NCBI GenBank assembly: GCA_002699085.1
Contig: PAAR01000028.1
Location: forward strand, 16,588-80,587
From: Micavibrio sp.
GTDB taxonomy: Bacteria > Pseudomonadota > Alphaproteobacteria > Micavibrionales > UBA9664
Direction of reading: 5' to 3'
DNA length: 64,000 nt
The stretch's first letter is position 1. Every line of letters begins with the position of its first letter. Positions 1 to 7,943 of the stretch are shown piece by piece. Under the pieces are notes generated by a model. It saw nothing but the letters and a program-made list of their open reading frames with translations, had not been told where the DNA came from and ran no database searches. The position numbers were made by a program, and so were the translations under genes.

Positions 1-1658
1 TCATCGGTGAAGCGGATTTCTTGTGAAAAGAGTTTCTGCATACAACCTTTTTTGAACAGCCTAAGAAGATATAAATTTGTTCCTGCTGGTTCTGGAATAT
101 TTAAAATCTGGCAGAAATTAGAAATGGATTCATCCACTTTTACCTTTGCATCTTCAAACTTGATAAGCTTACCAGCCAGAGCATCCAAATCAATCTGCTC
201 TTCTTCCTCGGACGTATCAACGTAACGCAGGATATTGAGGTTATAATCATTTTCAGCGATCTCACTTAACGGCGCGGTATAGGCGTATTTATCAACGCTT
301 TCGCGTTTCGTATACGCCTCAATAATTTTGGTAACATTGTCGTCGGTTAGCTTGTTTTTATTACCGTCTTTTTCAAAATCCGCGCTCGCATCAATGAATA
401 AAATATCATCATCATGCTTTCGGCATTTTTTAAACACCAGAATACACGCAGGGATAGACGTGCCGTAAAAAATATTCGGCGGCAGACCAATCACAGCATC
501 CAGATAATTCTGTTCCTTGATAATATATTCGCGAATTATCCCTTCCGCGCCGCCACGGAACAGAACACCGTGCGGCAGAACAATCGCGCCCGTGCCGTTA
601 TCAGCAAGTTGGTGGATTATATGCTGCACAAATGCAAAATCAGCCTTTGAAGATGGCGGAAGCGCTCCATATTGGCTGAATCTGTCATCAGTTTCATTCA
701 GCGGGTTATCTTTACCCTTCCATTGCGCCGAGAACGGAGGGTTAGCAACAATCGCTTCAAACTCCATGCCTTCGTGCTGCGGCTCTTCCAGCGTATCTTC
801 TTGCTTAATATCAAAACGGCTGAAATGCACATCATGCAAAATCATATTCATACGGCAAAGGTTGTAAGTCGTGCGGTTTAATTCCTGTCCGAAAAATTCA
901 CCTACTTTGGTTTCTCTGCCTATACGCAAAAGCAATGAACCAGAACCGCAAGCGGGGTCATAAGCGTTTTTGATCTGCCCTTTGCCCAGTGTCACAATCT
1001 TGGACAAAATTTTTGACACCTGCGAAGGTGTATAAAACTCGCCCGCCTTTTTACCCGCGCCGGATGCAAATTGAGCAATCAGATATTCATAGGCGTCACC
1101 CAAAACATCGGATTCAATTTCATCCAGCCTAAAGTCCACCGCATCAAGATGTGCGAGGACTTTGGCGATCAAAGTATTCCGTGCGGCTGGGCTGCGCCCC
1201 AGCTTTGTACTGGCAAGATCAATGTCTTCAAAGAGCTTGTTAAAATCATCCTCGCTCTCATTGCCCATTGTGCTTTGCTCAATGGCGTTAAGGATGGATT
1301 GTAAATCTTCGAGAATGAAGTTATCGGTCGCGTCTTCATCCTCTTCATCAATTTTGATGTTTCCTTTTTCGGTCAGAGCGCCAAACAATTCGTGAGGCGC
1401 AAGAAAGTAACCCAGCTTTTCCAAAGTCTCTTCCTTGATTGCCTCAAGATCGTCTTTGTCAGTTACCAGCGCATAATCTTTTACGTTCTCGGTTTCGAGC
1501 AATTTATTGGCGAAAAGATATTGTTTTTCGGATAGGTATTTATAGAAAATGAACCCTAGAATGTAATCGCGGAACTCGTCTGCGCCCATCTTGCCACGTA
1601 ATTCATTAGCAATCTTCCATAGCTGGGCTTCCAGTTTTTGCTTTTGTTCTTCTGTCAT
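1..1658 (-). CDS. hsdM: Type I restriction-modification DNA methyltransferase subunit HsdM, with an HsdS-like C-terminal tail (3' end outside the window)
   Basis: About 552 codons are open from an ATG at 1656-1658 to the window edge. The translation has the N-terminal HsdM helical domain (WKIANELRG, DYILGFIFYKYLSEK), the AdoMet motif [12 protein letters not shown] and the catalytic NPPF motif, so it is an N6-adenine methylase subunit that would work with HsdS and HsdR. A normal HsdM would end near the segment ISNFCQILNIPEP. Here the frame continues into LFKKGCMQKLFSQEIRF, which resembles the linker found in HsdS subunits after a conserved region. That suggests fusion to, or deletion into, hsdS; the outcome lies beyond the window. 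It sits in the tRNA-Glu-associated element and is a different gene from the hsdM at 19-20.6 kb. Confidence 0.9.
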   Translation of the reverse strand, partial: MTEEQKQKLEAQLWKIANELRGKMGADEFRDYILGFIFYKYLSEKQYLFANKLLETENVKDYALVTDKDDLEAIKEETLEKLGYFLAPHELFGALTEKGNIKIDEEDEDATDNFILEDLQSILNAIEQSTMGNESEDDFNKLFEDIDLASTKLGRSPAARNTLIAKVLAHLDAVDFRLDEIESDVLGDAYEYLIAQFASGAGKKAGEFYTPSQVSKILSKIVTLGKGQIKNAYDPACGSGSLLLRIGRETKVGEFFGQELNRTTYNLCRMNMILHDVHFSRFDIKQEDTLEEPQHEGMEFEAIVANPPFSAQWKGKDNPLNETDDRFSQYGALPPSSKADFAFVQHIIHQLADNGTGAIVLPHGVLFRGGAEGIIREYIIKEQNYLDAVIGLPPNIFYGTSIPACILVFKKCRKHDDDILFIDASADFEKDGNKNKLTDDNVTKIIEAYTKRESVDKYAYTAPLSEIAENDYNLNILRYVDTSEEEEQIDLDALAGKLIKFEDAKVKVDESISNFCQILNIPEPAGTNLYLLRLFKKGCMQKLFSQEIRFTD

Positions 1659-1968
1659 AAAATTTCATTTAAACGATTAATAAAATTAAGCTTAACTGAT
1701 TGCTCTTCGCTTAACAAACCTGAAATAACCCAATTTTTGTCAAGTGCTTGTCAACACAAAACAAGAAAAAATATGTCCTAAGATGTTGAAAAATAATAGT
1801 TTTATACGTTCTTCTTTTCTTTTTCTTGTCAATACAAATAAATTTTATCTCGCTAGAGGTGTTATGCGGTCGAGCGGCACCCGCATATAGTCCCCCAGGA
1901 AGAACCTAAGACCCCACCCTTCACCTTTTCGTTGCTAAATCTTTCACAACATAATACCTTTGCGATAG

Positions 1969-2168
1969 AGCTTTCTAAGTGGAAAGCTTCGGGGCTAGTT
2001 ACCTCTTTCTAGGCGGCCTAATAGCATCAGGCCGTTATCAATGATGCTGCTTTCTCGACGTATGGTCGGGGAGCAGCGGAATATAATAGCGCCTAGCGTG
2101 AATACGCTGGCCGTTCCTAGAGCGGTAACTACTCCCCGGCTGCCAAGAGTAATCTTGGTGGCTTTTTT
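1969..2168 (+). ncRNA. Candidate structured RNA or attenuator leader upstream of the zinc-ribbon gene
   Basis: The 530-bp gap 1659-2192 is AT-rich on its left side, but 1860-2168 is GC-richer and full of inverted repeats: AGCTTTC/GAAAGCT (1969-1975 with 1982-1988), CGGCCT/AGGCCG (2014-2019 with 2029-2034), and CGGGGAG/CTCCCCG (2067-2073 with 2132-2138). The last encloses an AGCGT-gaat-ACGCT hairpin (2095-2108). This closing helix abuts a strong terminator hairpin at 2139-2168. The arrangement suggests a folded transcript on the + strand, either free-standing or a leader that regulates the following gene. I do not recognise a known RNA family, and the 5' end is a guess. Confidence 0.35.
2139..2168 (+). 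terminator. Rho-independent terminator in front of the zinc-ribbon gene
   Basis: Arms GCTGCCAAGA (2139-2148) and TCTTGGTGGC (2153-2162) pair over ten positions, including two G-U pairs, around a GTAA loop. Six T residues follow. It ends 13 bases before the AAGGAG ribosome site of the next gene, so it either ends an upstream RNA or acts as an attenuator. Confidence 0.6.
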
Positions 2169-2192
2169 ATTAATAGCTATAAGGAGAAAATG

Positions 2193-2669
2193 ATGACACT
2201 TATGAAATGTAAAGAATGCGACCATCAAGTAGCGCAAAATGCTTTTAGCTGCCCTAATTGCGGGGCACATAACCCGACAAAAGCCGGAGAGGGGTTTTTG
2301 AAAGGTTTTTTTATCTTTATCGGGGCAATCTTTTTCGCCCTCGTGCTTTTTATGTCTTTAGCATCAGCCAATGAAACTGATAAGAATGTTTTAGCTGCAA
2401 AGAATGAGATTAAAGGAGAGCAGAAAGTAATTGATGTCTATTACGATCCCAGCGCAGCTGTTCAATGGCACATAGGCGTATATGACGACGGCTCTAAACG
2501 CCACGGTTACGCTTCCTACATTTGTGATATTTTATATGAACACGCATTGGTAAGAAGCGATACGTCTGTTCGCATAGTGGATATAAAAAGAGTGAAGCAA
2601 GGCCAGTCTTTTCGCGAAACTAGCCTTGGTCGGGTTAATTGCTCTAATTACCAGCAATATGCCCCCTAA
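2193..2669 (+). CDS. Zinc-ribbon membrane-anchored protein of unknown function
   Basis: 158 residues. The N-terminus has a four-cysteine zinc ribbon, CKECDHQVAQNAFSCPNC, like the zinc-ribbon modules of small bacterial membrane proteins. One strong hydrophobic segment follows at about residues 36-56, then a soluble domain of about 100 residues with two more cysteines. The soluble part is predicted to lie outside the membrane, but I cannot name its function. AAGGAG at 2181-2186 favours the ATG at 2193 over the adjacent one at 2190. The structured RNA and terminator just upstream suggest control by attenuation. It is probably cargo of the integrative element. Confidence 0.75.
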   Translation: MTLMKCKECDHQVAQNAFSCPNCGAHNPTKAGEGFLKGFFIFIGAIFFALVLFMSLASANETDKNVLAAKNEIKGEQKVIDVYYDPSAAVQWHIGVYDDGSKRHGYASYICDILYEHALVRSDTSVRIVDIKRVKQGQSFRETSLGRVNCSNYQQYAP

Positions 2670-2836
2670 AGGATGTCTATGTACTTTGGTTAAGTTGGCT
2701 CTTTTTTTCTGAAGGAAAATGACCCACGTTGTTTTTAAGCCTAAATAAAGCAATTTTTTATGACAGCGTCGTTAAAAAGGACTTTATTCCCTTTCTCAAT
2801 TACAAGGATAAAGAAAGAACTATCATCTGAAAATAG

Positions 2837-2959
2837 CCATAGCTATGGTATATATATGCGGTTCTATGTTGGAACCATTCATATGATTTTTATGGCGTGA
2901 CGGGTTCTTAAATGAAACCATGAGTGGAAATTTTCATTATGTGGAAAAACTATGGTTTC
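2837..2959. repeat. Cluster of inverted repeats beside the replication-type gene
   Basis: The 313-bp gap 2670-2982 has no convincing gene. It holds a perfect 12-bp palindrome CCATAGCTATGG (2837-2848), a GGTTC/GAACC hairpin just after it (about 2860-2876), and an inverted repeat GAAACCAT (2914-2921) / ATGGTTTC (2952-2959). Such clusters near a replication-type gene of an integrative element can be origins or protein-binding sites. This is inference from position only. Confidence 0.35.
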
Positions 2960-2982
2960 AATATAAAACCGAAAATATAAAT

Positions 2983-3501
2983 TTAGGGTCCATTTAGATA
3001 CCGTTCTTCTATTTTTCTTTGGTGGTCTTCTTTAAATTCTTCGGTATCAGAAATATCTTCCACAAAAGGTTTGCGTGCCCTTTTGCGCTTTTGAGTCTTT
3101 GCCTCTTTCCAGTCATGTGTAGGCTCATAGCCCTCAGAATGAACAAAAGTTAGTTCCCAATCACTTGCTTTACGACCCAGAAAAGTGCCTTTCTTTTTTA
3201 ACTTCAAGAAACCAAAGTATTGTAGCTCTTCGCAAGCTCTTAAAGCCGTTGCTTTACCCATCTTTAAGTCTTTTGCTATTTCATCATACGAGGCTGTAAT
3301 TTTACCATTATTAAAGCCGGTATGTTTAGTGCATAGATAAAGAAGTACTTTAATAGAAGCCCCTTTCAGTGCCATGAAGTTAGGATGTTTAATCATACCG
3401 TATTTTAATTTTACAAATTGTTCTGAACTATAGGCTTGTCGGCCCTTCGCATTTATATTCTTTTTCACTTTATAAGGTCTGGTTTGACGGTTCTTGGTCA
3501 T
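2983..3501 (-). CDS. Winged-helix DNA-binding protein, replication-initiator-like, of an integrative element
   Basis: 172 residues from the ATG at 3501, which overlaps the AlpA stop codon by four bases (ATGA); an upstream in-frame ATG at 3543 would run through alpA. Residues about 25-120 (FVKLKYGMIKHPNFMALKG onwards) have the pattern of the winged-helix domain in plasmid and phage replication proteins: a helix KVLLYLCTKH, an HTH (SYDEIAKDLKMGKATALRAC) and a wing. The C-terminus is basic and charged. Such genes often follow alpA in alphaproteobacterial genomic islands. The exact role, replication initiation or regulation, is not shown. Confidence 0.65.
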   Translation of the reverse strand: MTKNRQTRPYKVKKNINAKGRQAYSSEQFVKLKYGMIKHPNFMALKGASIKVLLYLCTKHTGFNNGKITASYDEIAKDLKMGKATALRACEELQYFGFLKLKKKGTFLGRKASDWELTFVHSEGYEPTHDWKEAKTQKRKRARKPFVEDISDTEEFKEDHQRKIEERYLNGP

Positions 3502-3686
3502 GATTGAGACTCTATAAGTTCTCGAATATCTTTGACGCGCCAAGCTGTAATTTTAGGGCCTAGTTTTACAGGTGCTGGAAAACGGCCATCTTTCACACCT
3601 GCCCACCAAGTGGAACGAGATACTGGAAAAACTTTTAAAACGTCTGGCAATCTGATAAAGCCGGTTTCTGGGATATTGTTGTGCAT
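3498..3686 (-). CDS. AlpA-family helix-turn-helix regulator (excisionase-like)
   Basis: 62 residues from the ATG at 3684-3686, which has an AAAGGAGT ribosome site just upstream; an earlier in-frame ATG (3716) lacks one. The sequence FIRLPDVLKVFPVSRSTWWAGVKDGRFPAPVKLGP and the ending AWRVKDIRELIE are classic for AlpA/prophage MerR-like regulators, which activate integrase expression or help excision. It is translationally coupled to the winged-helix gene through an ATGA overlap and lies in the same direction as the integrase. Confidence 0.88.
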   Translation of the reverse strand: MHNNIPETGFIRLPDVLKVFPVSRSTWWAGVKDGRFPAPVKLGPKITAWRVKDIRELIESQS

Positions 3687-3775
3687 ATGAACTCCTTTGG
3701 TTGTTATAGAGTCCATTTTTATAGGAAGTGGGTTCTAATACCCGGCATCTTGAAATTTTATTTTTATGCCGCTTT

Positions 3776-4687
3776 TTATGTTTGCTCCTCAGCAACTAAA
3801 CAAATCATGAATTGGAGATAATCATTGCTAGTAATCTTTTTTGCTATTCTTTGCGTGCTTCTTCTTACACTTTCTTCGTCCTTTTCTGGATCCTCAAAGA
3901 TTGCATCTGCCAACACCCTATTAGATATTTTTTGGGTATGTTCCAGCGCCCATATGCGTAAATCTAAATATGGTATGATGCCAAAATCACACCAAGCCTT
4001 ATATTTGGGGCGCTTGAACGCAAACGACCGTCTTAAATCAGGAAAATTCTTACGTGTAGACTTTATGTACGTTTCAAACTGGCTTTTAAGAACATGGTCG
4101 GGCTGAGAGAAGTCTATTTCAACCATATCTCTTGATCGCATGAAGGTTCTTGTGGCGTGATTAGGTTTATAATTTCCTCGTGTCTTCAAAACTTCAAATA
4201 GAGGAGTACGTAGAATTTCTTCACATAAAGATACATCTTCAGTACTAAGGTTATGTTCTTTACTCTCATAATAACTATCCATCAAATGACGGGTTTTTAT
4301 GCGGGTATCATTTTCCACAAACCGTTCTTTTTGGTAAATGTCATTCAATGTTATGGGCTTTATTGAGAAAAGCATTTTCTTGAATTCTGCCCTACGTTTT
4401 TTCATTGCCCACATTTGAGTTCCACCGAAGAAATCCAGCGCTTCATTATCTTCTGGAGAAAACAATGGATCCTCTCTCAGCGCCTTTATATTCTTCTGAA
4501 TCAGAGAAGATGTATGATATTTTTTTGATTTAACTGCTGCAAATGACTCTAATAGCTCTAAATGGCACGCTCGTTGTACTAAAGCGTAGTACCAACCTTC
4601 ATTATTAAGCTTTCTGAAAGGCTTGTATTTATCTAAATTATACCACTTTGGCAGATCATTTTCATTCTTTACGGTTATCTGTTTCAT
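3776..4687 (-). CDS. DUF6387-like protein next to the integrase
   Basis: 303 residues. The opening LPKWYNLDKYKPF, the conserved middle and the C-terminal PYLDLRIWALEHTQKISNRVLADAIF match what I remember of the DUF6387 proteins that sit beside tyrosine integrases in genomic islands. There is no signal peptide or membrane segment, and no catalytic motif I can name. It lies between the HEPN-like gene and alpA in one run of minus-strand genes. Assignment to the family is from memory of its look; the function is unknown. Confidence 0.6.
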   Translation of the reverse strand: MKQITVKNENDLPKWYNLDKYKPFRKLNNEGWYYALVQRACHLELLESFAAVKSKKYHTSSLIQKNIKALREDPLFSPEDNEALDFFGGTQMWAMKKRRAEFKKMLFSIKPITLNDIYQKERFVENDTRIKTRHLMDSYYESKEHNLSTEDVSLCEEILRTPLFEVLKTRGNYKPNHATRTFMRSRDMVEIDFSQPDHVLKSQFETYIKSTRKNFPDLRRSFAFKRPKYKAWCDFGIIPYLDLRIWALEHTQKISNRVLADAIFEDPEKDEESVRRSTQRIAKKITSNDYLQFMICLVAEEQT

Positions 4688-4697
4688 GCGAAGCTCT

Positions 4698-5249
4698 TTA
4701 TGTCTTGGTTTTATTTTCTTTCAGGTGTTTTGTTACTGACCTTAAAGCGTCTATAAATTCCAGCGCAAAACCTTTGTCATACCTAACTGCACGGCTTTCG
4801 TAAGAATAGCGCCACTTCTCATACGCATCGGCGATTTTATAGAGTTGTTGCTCAAAGACATCTGTTACAGGAGGGCCTTTTTTATTAAGAGGCGGATAGA
4901 CTTTGGGTATTTCCATAGAATAAAAACTTATGGTTTTTATTATGGCGGGCTCTTGCCTTATTTTATGTTTAACATCCTTTGGCAAATTTCTAAAAAGTTT
5001 TAATATATTATGGCCTTGAGGGGCTTTTCCTCTCGTAATAGAGTGTAAATATTTAATATAAAGTTCTATAGAGAAAGCTAAACATGTAATCCCAGCGCTT
5101 CCTGTAGGAGCACCTCCATATGCTGTTTTACTTACTAACGGTTTGCCATTCAATTGACCGAGCTTTTTGATTACAGCTTGCTCGTTCTCTTCTAAAATTC
5201 TATAGGCATTAAAGAAATCATCCGCCTGCATTTTTATCAGCCAAGACAT
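4698..5249 (-). CDS. HEPN-like domain protein of unknown function
   Basis: 183 residues, mostly helical. The segment CLAFSIELYIKYLHSITRGKAPQGHNILKLFRNL has the pattern of HEPN-type proteins (a helix with an A-E-x-x-L-K-like core followed by GH-x-L). I do not see the RxxxxH ribonuclease motif, so toxin activity is not supported. The start codon follows directly after the integrase stop codon (TAG-ATG), so the two genes are translationally coupled. It is probably cargo or an accessory gene of the element. Confidence 0.5.
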   Translation of the reverse strand: MSWLIKMQADDFFNAYRILEENEQAVIKKLGQLNGKPLVSKTAYGGAPTGSAGITCLAFSIELYIKYLHSITRGKAPQGHNILKLFRNLPKDVKHKIRQEPAIIKTISFYSMEIPKVYPPLNKKGPPVTDVFEQQLYKIADAYEKWRYSYESRAVRYDKGFALEFIDALRSVTKHLKENKTKT

Positions 5250-6479
5250 CTAAGCTTTCTTTCTCTTGCTAAAATCTCCAGCAATTACGATTCTGTTTTT
5301 AGCTATATCATCCAAATAATCAGCCCATTCTTGCATCATTTTAGTACGTTCATCTAAAAATTTTGCACGGTCATAAGCCTTGGCCACATCTCCACGCTTA
5401 GAGTGCGCCAGTTGCGCGTCTGGCACTTCATGCCTGTAGCCTAATTTTTCCATTATTGTACTCATAGCCAGTGCTCTAAAGCCATGACCTGTCATCCTAC
5501 CCTTATAGCCCATGCGTTTTATAGCCATAAGAACCGTGTTATTACTCATATGACTATTCCGCTGGGTGCGACTAGGGAAAACATATTTTGGATGGTTATG
5601 TATCTCCCGTAACTCTTCTAATATGGCTATAACTTGTTTTGATAGAGGCACTATATGATCTTTATTCATTTTCATGCGTTGCGCTGGGATAATCCATTGC
5701 TTTTCTTTAAAATCAAACTCTGACCATTCAGCTTTTATCATTTCATTGGTACGTACAAAGGTAAGCATCATAAAATTAACAGCCAAATAGGTCTGTCTAT
5801 TTAATTTTGCTCTATGGTTACGCAAGTCTTGGATAAATTCGGGTATCTCACGCGTTTCAATGGCCGCAAAATGTCCTTTGGGCTTTACTTTAATTAATCC
5901 TTTTAGGTCTTCCGCAATGTTTTTCTCGGCTCGCCCAGTGATAATGGCATATTGAAAGATATGCTTACACATCTGAATGATACGTTTTGCCAGCTCATTT
6001 GCTCCTCGTTCTTTGACAGCGTTAGCCATGTCCAAAAGCATTTTATGCGTAAGTGTTTTTATCGGGTATTTGCCAATAATAGGAAAAACATCTTTCTCTA
6101 ATCTGGCTAGTATGTTTTTGGCATGATCCGGTTTCCAGCTAGGCTTATTGTTCTCAAACCATTCCAGCGCAATAGCTTCAAAAGTATTAGCGTTTTCTTG
6201 TATTTTTTCTTTTTTTATCTCTTGCCTAATCACTGAGGGGTCAAGATCATCAGCTAGTAGTTTTTTAGCCTCGTCTCGTTTATCTCTGGCATCAGATAGG
6301 CTAACAATGGGATAGGGGCCAAAGGCTAACTTCTTTTCTTTACCTAGATGGCGGTATTTAAGTTTCCAAAGCTTGGAGCCTGTTTTTGTAATTAAAAGGA
6401 AAAGGCCCCCACTATCAAATAGTTTATAGTCTTTATCTTGGGGCTTTGCGTTGTCACAAGCTAGTTTGGTTAATGCCAT
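5250..6479 (-). CDS. Tyrosine recombinase (P4-type integrase) of the tRNA-Glu element
   Basis: 409 residues, the usual length for P4-like integrases. It starts with the DUF4102 arm-binding domain (LTKLACDNAKPQDKDYKLFDSGGLFL), then a SAM-like core-binding domain, then the catalytic domain. Visible catalytic residues are the Arg in FVRTNEMIKAEW, HGFR (H-x-x-R) and the Tyr in KAYDRAKF. The gene lies 165 bp downstream of tRNA-Glu in the same orientation, the normal layout after integration into a tRNA 3' end. It therefore defines this edge of the element, which extends leftwards out of the window. Confidence 0.95.
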   Translation of the reverse strand: MALTKLACDNAKPQDKDYKLFDSGGLFLLITKTGSKLWKLKYRHLGKEKKLAFGPYPIVSLSDARDKRDEAKKLLADDLDPSVIRQEIKKEKIQENANTFEAIALEWFENNKPSWKPDHAKNILARLEKDVFPIIGKYPIKTLTHKMLLDMANAVKERGANELAKRIIQMCKHIFQYAIITGRAEKNIAEDLKGLIKVKPKGHFAAIETREIPEFIQDLRNHRAKLNRQTYLAVNFMMLTFVRTNEMIKAEWSEFDFKEKQWIIPAQRMKMNKDHIVPLSKQVIAILEELREIHNHPKYVFPSRTQRNSHMSNNTVLMAIKRMGYKGRMTGHGFRALAMSTIMEKLGYRHEVPDAQLAHSKRGDVAKAYDRAKFLDERTKMMQEWADYLDDIAKNRIVIAGDFSKRKKA

Positions 6480-6644
6480 CTCTGGGGGCTTCCTATATTG
6501 CCTATTTTAAAAAGCCCCCTCATAAGCCCCCAAAAATTCTGGATTTGGTAAAACTACATCGGATAGCTTGGGACAAATAATATCCTGAAACCCTTGTAAA
6601 ATCAATATATTTTGGACTAAATTGGATTAGAAAAATCAATAAAT

Positions 6645-6672
6645 TGGCATCCCGTACGGGATTTGAACCCGT
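6645..6672. other. Probable attachment junction (attL) of the integrative element
   Basis: Tyrosine integrases of this type usually recombine in the T-arm and acceptor 3' half of a tRNA. The integrase lies just beyond this 3' end, so the junction should be here. A second copy of this tRNA segment, expected at the far end of the element, was not seen in the first 6.6 kb. Confidence 0.45.
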
Positions 6673-6720
6673 GTTGCCGCCGTGAAAGGGCGGTGTCCTA
6701 GGCCACTAGACGAACGGGAC
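6645..6720 (-). tRNA. tRNA-Glu (anticodon TTC)
   Basis: 76 bases including an encoded CCA. Acceptor arms GTCCCGT and ACGGGAT pair with a G-U at position 1-72; the anticodon loop is CTTTCAC; the T-loop GTTCGAATC is present as its complement. The G-U closing pair may reflect replacement of the 3' end by the element's attachment sequence. Confidence 0.95.
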
Positions 6721-6921
6721 GCGCTAGTAATTGCTTTAGGAATTAGCTTTATAGTATGACTTGCCCATATATTGCAAGCACTTTTCGTATATAAAATATA
6801 AATTCTGGTAAATTGTATTCTACATATAATTTAAAGGGTGTACATAAGTTTATTGTGATTATTGTTTTGCCCTTTTGGTGGTGTCCGGTAAAAGCGATAA
6901 TGTACATTGTGTAAACGATGC

Positions 6922-7085
6922 CCAAGCGAACGCCAAAAAGCCGTTTAGAGAATTTTAGGCTGATAATGAGCAAAAAGGCATATTCTCTTATTCGTTTTCA
7001 AAGAGTATAAGCGAAGACCGCACTGTTGGCGGGCTTTGTGGCGGTAAAATCTTATATTTGGAAAAATTGATGACTAGATGGTGGG
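6922..7085. repeat. Direct repeat, left copy (about 82% identical to 27110-27273)
   Basis: By hand alignment the two 164-base copies align without gaps and differ at about 29 positions; both end in GATGACTAGATGGTGGG. The right copy touches the 3' end of tRNA-Tyr; here the sequence diverges straight after GGTGGG and no tRNA follows. The rest of the 425-bp gap (6721-6921 and 7086-7145) is AT-rich with no gene or clear signal seen. The pair may mark the edges of the 20-kb segment between them. Confidence 0.85.
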
Positions 7086-7145
7086 GCTGTAGTCCATTGG
7101 TAATTATTCTCTAAAAAATTCTTGCATCTATGACCTATTAAAGAA

Positions 7146-7943
7146 TTAGCTTAATAAACTCATGGCGGCTTTGTATTTTTTAGTCGGTGCAGCAATCAGC
7201 GTTTTGCTATGAATGGTGATGTCTTGGCCAGAAATTTCACTGATTTGTCCGTTTGCTTCAGAGACAATTAGGGTACATGCAGCGATATCATGGGGTTCTA
7301 AGCCACTAGACAGGCAGATAATATTGCGTCCTTTAATAAGGTTAAGAATATCTAATGCTGTTGAACCAGATTTGCGCATACCAGACATTGCTGGAAGTAG
7401 TTTTGAAATCAACGTCAGGTCTTTAATATTCGAGAAGGGAACTTCGCATTCCAGTTGTGTTTGACGGAGTGCTTCGCAATCGTAATCATCTAAATTTACG
7501 CGCACACCGTTTAAATATGTACCGCCCTCTTTTGACGCATAAACAGCGTCTCCTTTGATGGGGTCTGCAATGACTGCCGCTTTAACTTGACCGTTTTCTA
7601 CATAAGCAGCGCAGACAGCAAAGTAGTCTCTGAGAGATGAAAAATTACTTGTTCCGTCTAATGGATCAACAAGAAAGAATTTATTTTGTGATAGGTCTCC
7701 ACCACATTCTTCACCAACAAAAGCTATGTCTGGTTGGAGAGATGATAGCGTTGATTTTATAATGTCTTCTGCTTTTTGATCGGTTTCTGTTACGAAGTCT
7801 GGCAGATTATTCTTTAAAGATTTAGCATTCCGGCCAATAATTTGACCATTAAGAGCTTTTTCAAAATCAGCCCGAATAATGTCACATGCTGCAAATGCAG
7901 CTTTGACCATATCAAGTGCAATAAGATTATACTCTTCGGTCAT
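7146..7943 (-). CDS. Inositol monophosphatase-family phosphatase
   Basis: 265 residues, usual for the family. The metal-binding motifs are visible: GEECGGD near residue 77 and DPLDGTSNF at 93-101. In the third motif HDIAA replaces the common WDxAA. The family includes SuhB, CysQ (3'-phosphoadenosine phosphate) and HisN (histidinol phosphate), and the sequence alone does not choose between them. The start overlaps the stop of the nucleoside hydrolase by four bases (ATGA), so it is the last gene of a three-gene operon with that hydrolase and a phosphoribosyltransferase. That context favours a sugar- or nucleotide-phosphate substrate. Confidence 0.88.
   Translation of the reverse strand: MTEEYNLIALDMVKAAFAACDIIRADFEKALNGQIIGRNAKSLKNNLPDFVTETDQKAEDIIKSTLSSLQPDIAFVGEECGGDLSQNKFFLVDPLDGTSNFSSLRDYFAVCAAYVENGQVKAAVIADPIKGDAVYASKEGGTYLNGVRVNLDDYDCEALRQTQLECEVPFSNIKDLTLISKLLPAMSGMRKSGSTALDILNLIKGRNIICLSSGLEPHDIAACTLIVSEANGQISEISGQDITIHSKTLIAAPTKKYKAAMSLLS

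Noticed and set aside
1995..2270. 91-residue minus-strand frame over the structured region
   Set aside because: It overlaps the start of the zinc-ribbon gene, has no ribosome site I can see, and the region is better explained by RNA structure. I cannot fully exclude it.
3553..3795. 80-residue minus-strand frame overlapping alpA
   Set aside because: It is the alternative frame of alpA and has no domain or ribosome site.
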